From: Clostridia bacterium
GTDB taxonomy: Bacteria > Bacillota > Clostridia > Oscillospirales > CAG-272
Direction: 5' to 3'
DNA: 64,000 nucleotides
Assembly: GCA_017408585.1 (NCBI GenBank)
Contig: JAFQUJ010000006.1
Span: 1-64,000, forward strand
Position 1 is the first letter of the stretch; every line of letters begins with the position of its first letter. Position numbers and translations under genes: made by a program. Under the pieces are notes generated by a model that was given only the letters and a program-made list of their open reading frames with translations, searched no databases and was not told where the DNA came from. Shown here piece by piece: positions 61,780-64,000 of this stretch.

Positions 61780-62814
61780 ATGAAAGAGAAAACAAAAAAG
61801 AGACTAAAAATAACAGCAATTATACTAGCGATTATTTTGGTCGCATATCTAATAATTTTCCTTCTTCCCGAGCCACAAAATTATGATGGCTCAAACCCAA
61901 TGCGTAGGGATACGGAGCTTCCAATTCTCATAGCTCATGGTGGAGGAAACAAGGAATTTCCCGATAATACTCTCGAGGCGTTTTATAACGCATATAGCGT
62001 TGATAATCGTGTAATGATGGAAACCGATGTAAGTATAACTAAGGACGGAGTTGTCATTTTATCTCACGATACCACTCTTGACAGAAAAACAAATGTTACA
62101 GGCAATATCGCCGATTGGAATTATAGCGACCTTATTTCACAGGAGGTTGACTTCGGCTACACCAATAAAACCGACGATAACGAAAGGCTAATTGAGGGAA
62201 GCGAAAGAGTTCATTTTAAGGGTGAGGACGGACAAGAAAAATATCCAACCGATGTCACATATCCCGACGGAATTACCCCAAGACACGAAACAGTATTTTT
62301 AGCAACAACCCTTGAAGAGCTTCTTGTCGCATTCCCAAATAATAGAATAAATGTAGAAATCAAGCAAAGTGGAGAAAAGGGAATAGAGTGCGCTAACGCA
62401 GTTATAGAGCTTTTAAGAAAGTATAACGCCTTTGAGCGTGTGGTTCTTGCATCGTTCCATAGCGAAATATTTGACCTCTATCAGCAATACATAGATGACG
62501 GTACAGTCCCCGATAGCTTTATGTGCTCCCCCGGAACTAGTGGAGTTGTCAAATATGTTGCGCTTACAGCCCTAGGACTTGACCTGTTCTATAACGATAG
62601 CGTAAGCGTATTCCAAATTCCAATGGAGGAGTATGGTATCACCCTCGCAAGAAAAAGCCTTGTGGATAACGCCCATAAGCATAATATCTCAGTTCAGTAT
62701 TGGACAATAAATGACATAGACGATATGAAGGAGCTTATCGAAATCGGTGCAGATGGAATAATGACCGATTATCCACATCGCCTAAAATCGGTTTATGACT
62801 CTTATCAAAAATGA
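61780..62814 (+). CDS. Membrane-anchored glycerophosphodiester phosphodiesterase
   Basis: A 344-residue GDPD-family protein. A basic N terminus and one membrane segment (residues 9-29) anchor the catalytic TIM barrel outside the membrane. The active-site motif is 'LIAHGGGNKEFPDNTLEAF' with 'METDVSITKDGVVILSHD' supplying the metal and second catalytic histidine. Later motifs 'INVEIKQSG' and 'VQYWTINDIDDM' (C-terminal Trp-Thr/Asn loop) are also conserved. The family hydrolyses glycerophosphodiesters to glycerol-3-phosphate; external lipids or teichoic acid fragments are possible substrates. Confidence 0.9.
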   Translation: MKEKTKKRLKITAIILAIILVAYLIIFLLPEPQNYDGSNPMRRDTELPILIAHGGGNKEFPDNTLEAFYNAYSVDNRVMMETDVSITKDGVVILSHDTTLDRKTNVTGNIADWNYSDLISQEVDFGYTNKTDDNERLIEGSERVHFKGEDGQEKYPTDVTYPDGITPRHETVFLATTLEELLVAFPNNRINVEIKQSGEKGIECANAVIELLRKYNAFERVVLASFHSEIFDLYQQYIDDGTVPDSFMCSPGTSGVVKYVALTALGLDLFYNDSVSVFQIPMEEYGITLARKSLVDNAHKHNISVQYWTINDIDDMKELIEIGADGIMTDYPHRLKSVYDSYQK

Positions 62815-62856
62815 TAAAAGGCCACCCCTGTGGCTAAAATAACAATGGAGGGTAGT

Positions 62857-63966
62857 ATGAAATCTAAGATTTTTTCTTACATATTGACTATATTTATGCT
62901 CGTATGCACAATATCCCTTGTCAGTTGCGACTTAGGCGCAGAAACTGATACTGACATGACCACGGCGCTCCCAAAGTATAACGAGGACATTCAAATTGTC
63001 CTCCCCGAAAGCATAATGGTAGAGCATTTTACTAAAGAAGAGGACGAAACCTATTACACCTCTCCCGGTTTTTCTCTTTGGATGGAGGTAAATGGTGCGT
63101 TTTTGGAAATGGACTATTTTACCCTCGAGGGAAATAAACGAATTTATGACAATCTGTATTTCTACAAGGACGACTATTTTTATATGGTCACCGAAGACGC
63201 AAAATATTTGTATGCCGGTCTTGGTGATTCGACTAGCTCCGAGTACGCCGAGGTAGAAAAGCAGGATGGCGAGGATGTTCAGGTTAATGTCAAAAAATCA
63301 GGCATTTATAAGCTTATATTTGATGTCGATACACTCAAGTTCGATATGGAATATAAGGCGGAAATCGACACGCCCGTGTATTACACAATGAAAAATTGTA
63401 GCATTTATAGCATAGCTACTGAATGGATAGAAATGGGCGTCAACCCCGAAAACGAGGATGAATTTTATATTGAAAATTTCAGCGTAGATAGTGGAAAAAT
63501 TATTAGCTTTTTCAACAACCTTCATATAAGCAATTATAAGGTAACCCTAGATGATAGCTGTAATGAAAAATATGGCTCGGCAAGAAAAGCCAACATTACA
63601 ATGAACATCGGTGGAACATATAATATCTACATTAATAAAAAGACTTATGTTGTTCGCCTTGAGCTTCAAAACCCCGACACCGCTTCATATAGCTGTGTGT
63701 ATTATGACGGAAAGGACTTTATTCCTCTTGAACCATATGAGCAAAGCACCCCATATATTTTCCGCAAGAGAATAGAGGTGGAGGACAAATATCAAAGCGT
63801 GCCCGATTTCCATACAAAGAATTATCAAACCTACACACTTGACAAGGGCGAAACAGATTTGCTTATGGGAAGTAATGGTAATTATTATTTCAAGCAGGTC
63901 GGCACTTATGATTTGATAATTAATCTTAAAACCTTTGAAATCACAGCCGAGCTACTACCCGAATAA
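62857..63966 (+). CDS. Lipoprotein of unknown function
   Basis: A 369-residue protein whose signal peptide ends in the lipobox 'TISLVSC' (Cys about 25); GGAGGG lies before the ATG at 62857, which gives a proper signal, while the earlier in-frame start does not. The mature part is Tyr/Glu/Asp-rich with repeated beta-like stretches ('YYTMKNCSIYSIA', 'MNIGGTYNIYINKKTYVV' and 'YFKQVGTYDLIINLKTFEI' look like internal repeats of a small beta domain). I recognise no family. It follows the phosphodiesterase gene by 42 bases and may be co-transcribed with it. Confidence 0.8.
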   Translation: MKSKIFSYILTIFMLVCTISLVSCDLGAETDTDMTTALPKYNEDIQIVLPESIMVEHFTKEEDETYYTSPGFSLWMEVNGAFLEMDYFTLEGNKRIYDNLYFYKDDYFYMVTEDAKYLYAGLGDSTSSEYAEVEKQDGEDVQVNVKKSGIYKLIFDVDTLKFDMEYKAEIDTPVYYTMKNCSIYSIATEWIEMGVNPENEDEFYIENFSVDSGKIISFFNNLHISNYKVTLDDSCNEKYGSARKANITMNIGGTYNIYINKKTYVVRLELQNPDTASYSCVYYDGKDFIPLEPYEQSTPYIFRKRIEVEDKYQSVPDFHTKNYQTYTLDKGETDLLMGSNGNYYFKQVGTYDLIINLKTFEITAELLPE

Positions 63967-64000
63967 GCCCAAAGTGATATTTAATCATACAAGAAAAACA

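Overview
The window looks like an AT-rich chromosomal segment of an endospore-forming, Gram-positive member of the Clostridia, probably a gut-associated uncultured lineage. The evidence is a cotJA-cotJB-cotJC spore coat operon, lipoprotein signal peptides, strong AGGAGG-type ribosome sites, and a Bacillus/Clostridium-type housekeeping order (holB, ricT, trmN6-like gene, rsmI, metG, tatD, then radA). The gut assignment is inferred from a GH78-like and a GH30-like glycosidase and several large BspA-like (leucine-rich) secreted proteins. Recognisable promoters follow TTGACA-N17-TATAAT, nearly always with an extended TGn before the -10 box.

Layout. 1-5.7 kb: the 3' end of a secreted protein, a small membrane protein, a class II aldolase gene broken by an in-frame amber codon, a Sfp-type phosphopantetheinyl transferase, a cytidylate-kinase-like protein, an acyl carrier protein, a tyrosine recombinase and two membrane proteins. 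5.8-12.6 kb: a PAP2 phosphatase, a GH78-like glycosidase with an acetyltransferase, an MFS transporter and asparagine synthetase. 12.8-14.9 kb: the first complete large secreted protein. 14.9-25.1 kb: a long minus-strand housekeeping block (radA, amidase, tatD, metG, nagA, rsmI, trmN6-like, ferredoxin, ricT, holB). 25.3-34 kb: gapA, a secreted subtilase with a lipoprotein, a ComEC-like protein and cotJABC. 34.1-46.7 kb: two paralogous ~1200-residue secreted proteins flanking a LysR regulator, NAD kinase, NfnAB and a sirtuin. 46.8-58.2 kb: a ThrH-like phosphatase, a secreted trypsin-like lipoprotein, then an oxidoreductase, coaE, M18 aminopeptidase, KDPG aldolase fusion, prfA, a TsaC-type gene and a topoisomerase A subunit. 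58.4-64 kb: tRNA-Leu(GAG) with a duplicated 3' end, a tandem pair of TMEM164/YwaF-like membrane proteins, a GH30-like enzyme, a phosphodiesterase and a lipoprotein.

The most unusual signal is shared by the three large secreted-protein genes (12829, 34118, 43106). Each is preceded by an A6CG(n) element carrying a pure G run (11, 11 and 6 bases) placed 16-18 bases upstream of a conserved -35 box, and two of them have a GC-rich hairpin with a GCAT loop directly against the ribosome-binding site. The encoded proteins, and the truncated one at the left edge, share one C-terminal domain without an obvious wall anchor, and two of them share an almost identical 3' segment of about 600 bp. This looks like a family of surface or secreted proteins under possible G-tract phase variation and undergoing gene conversion. 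The same Cys-pair modules appear in a secreted protease at 47.6 kb.
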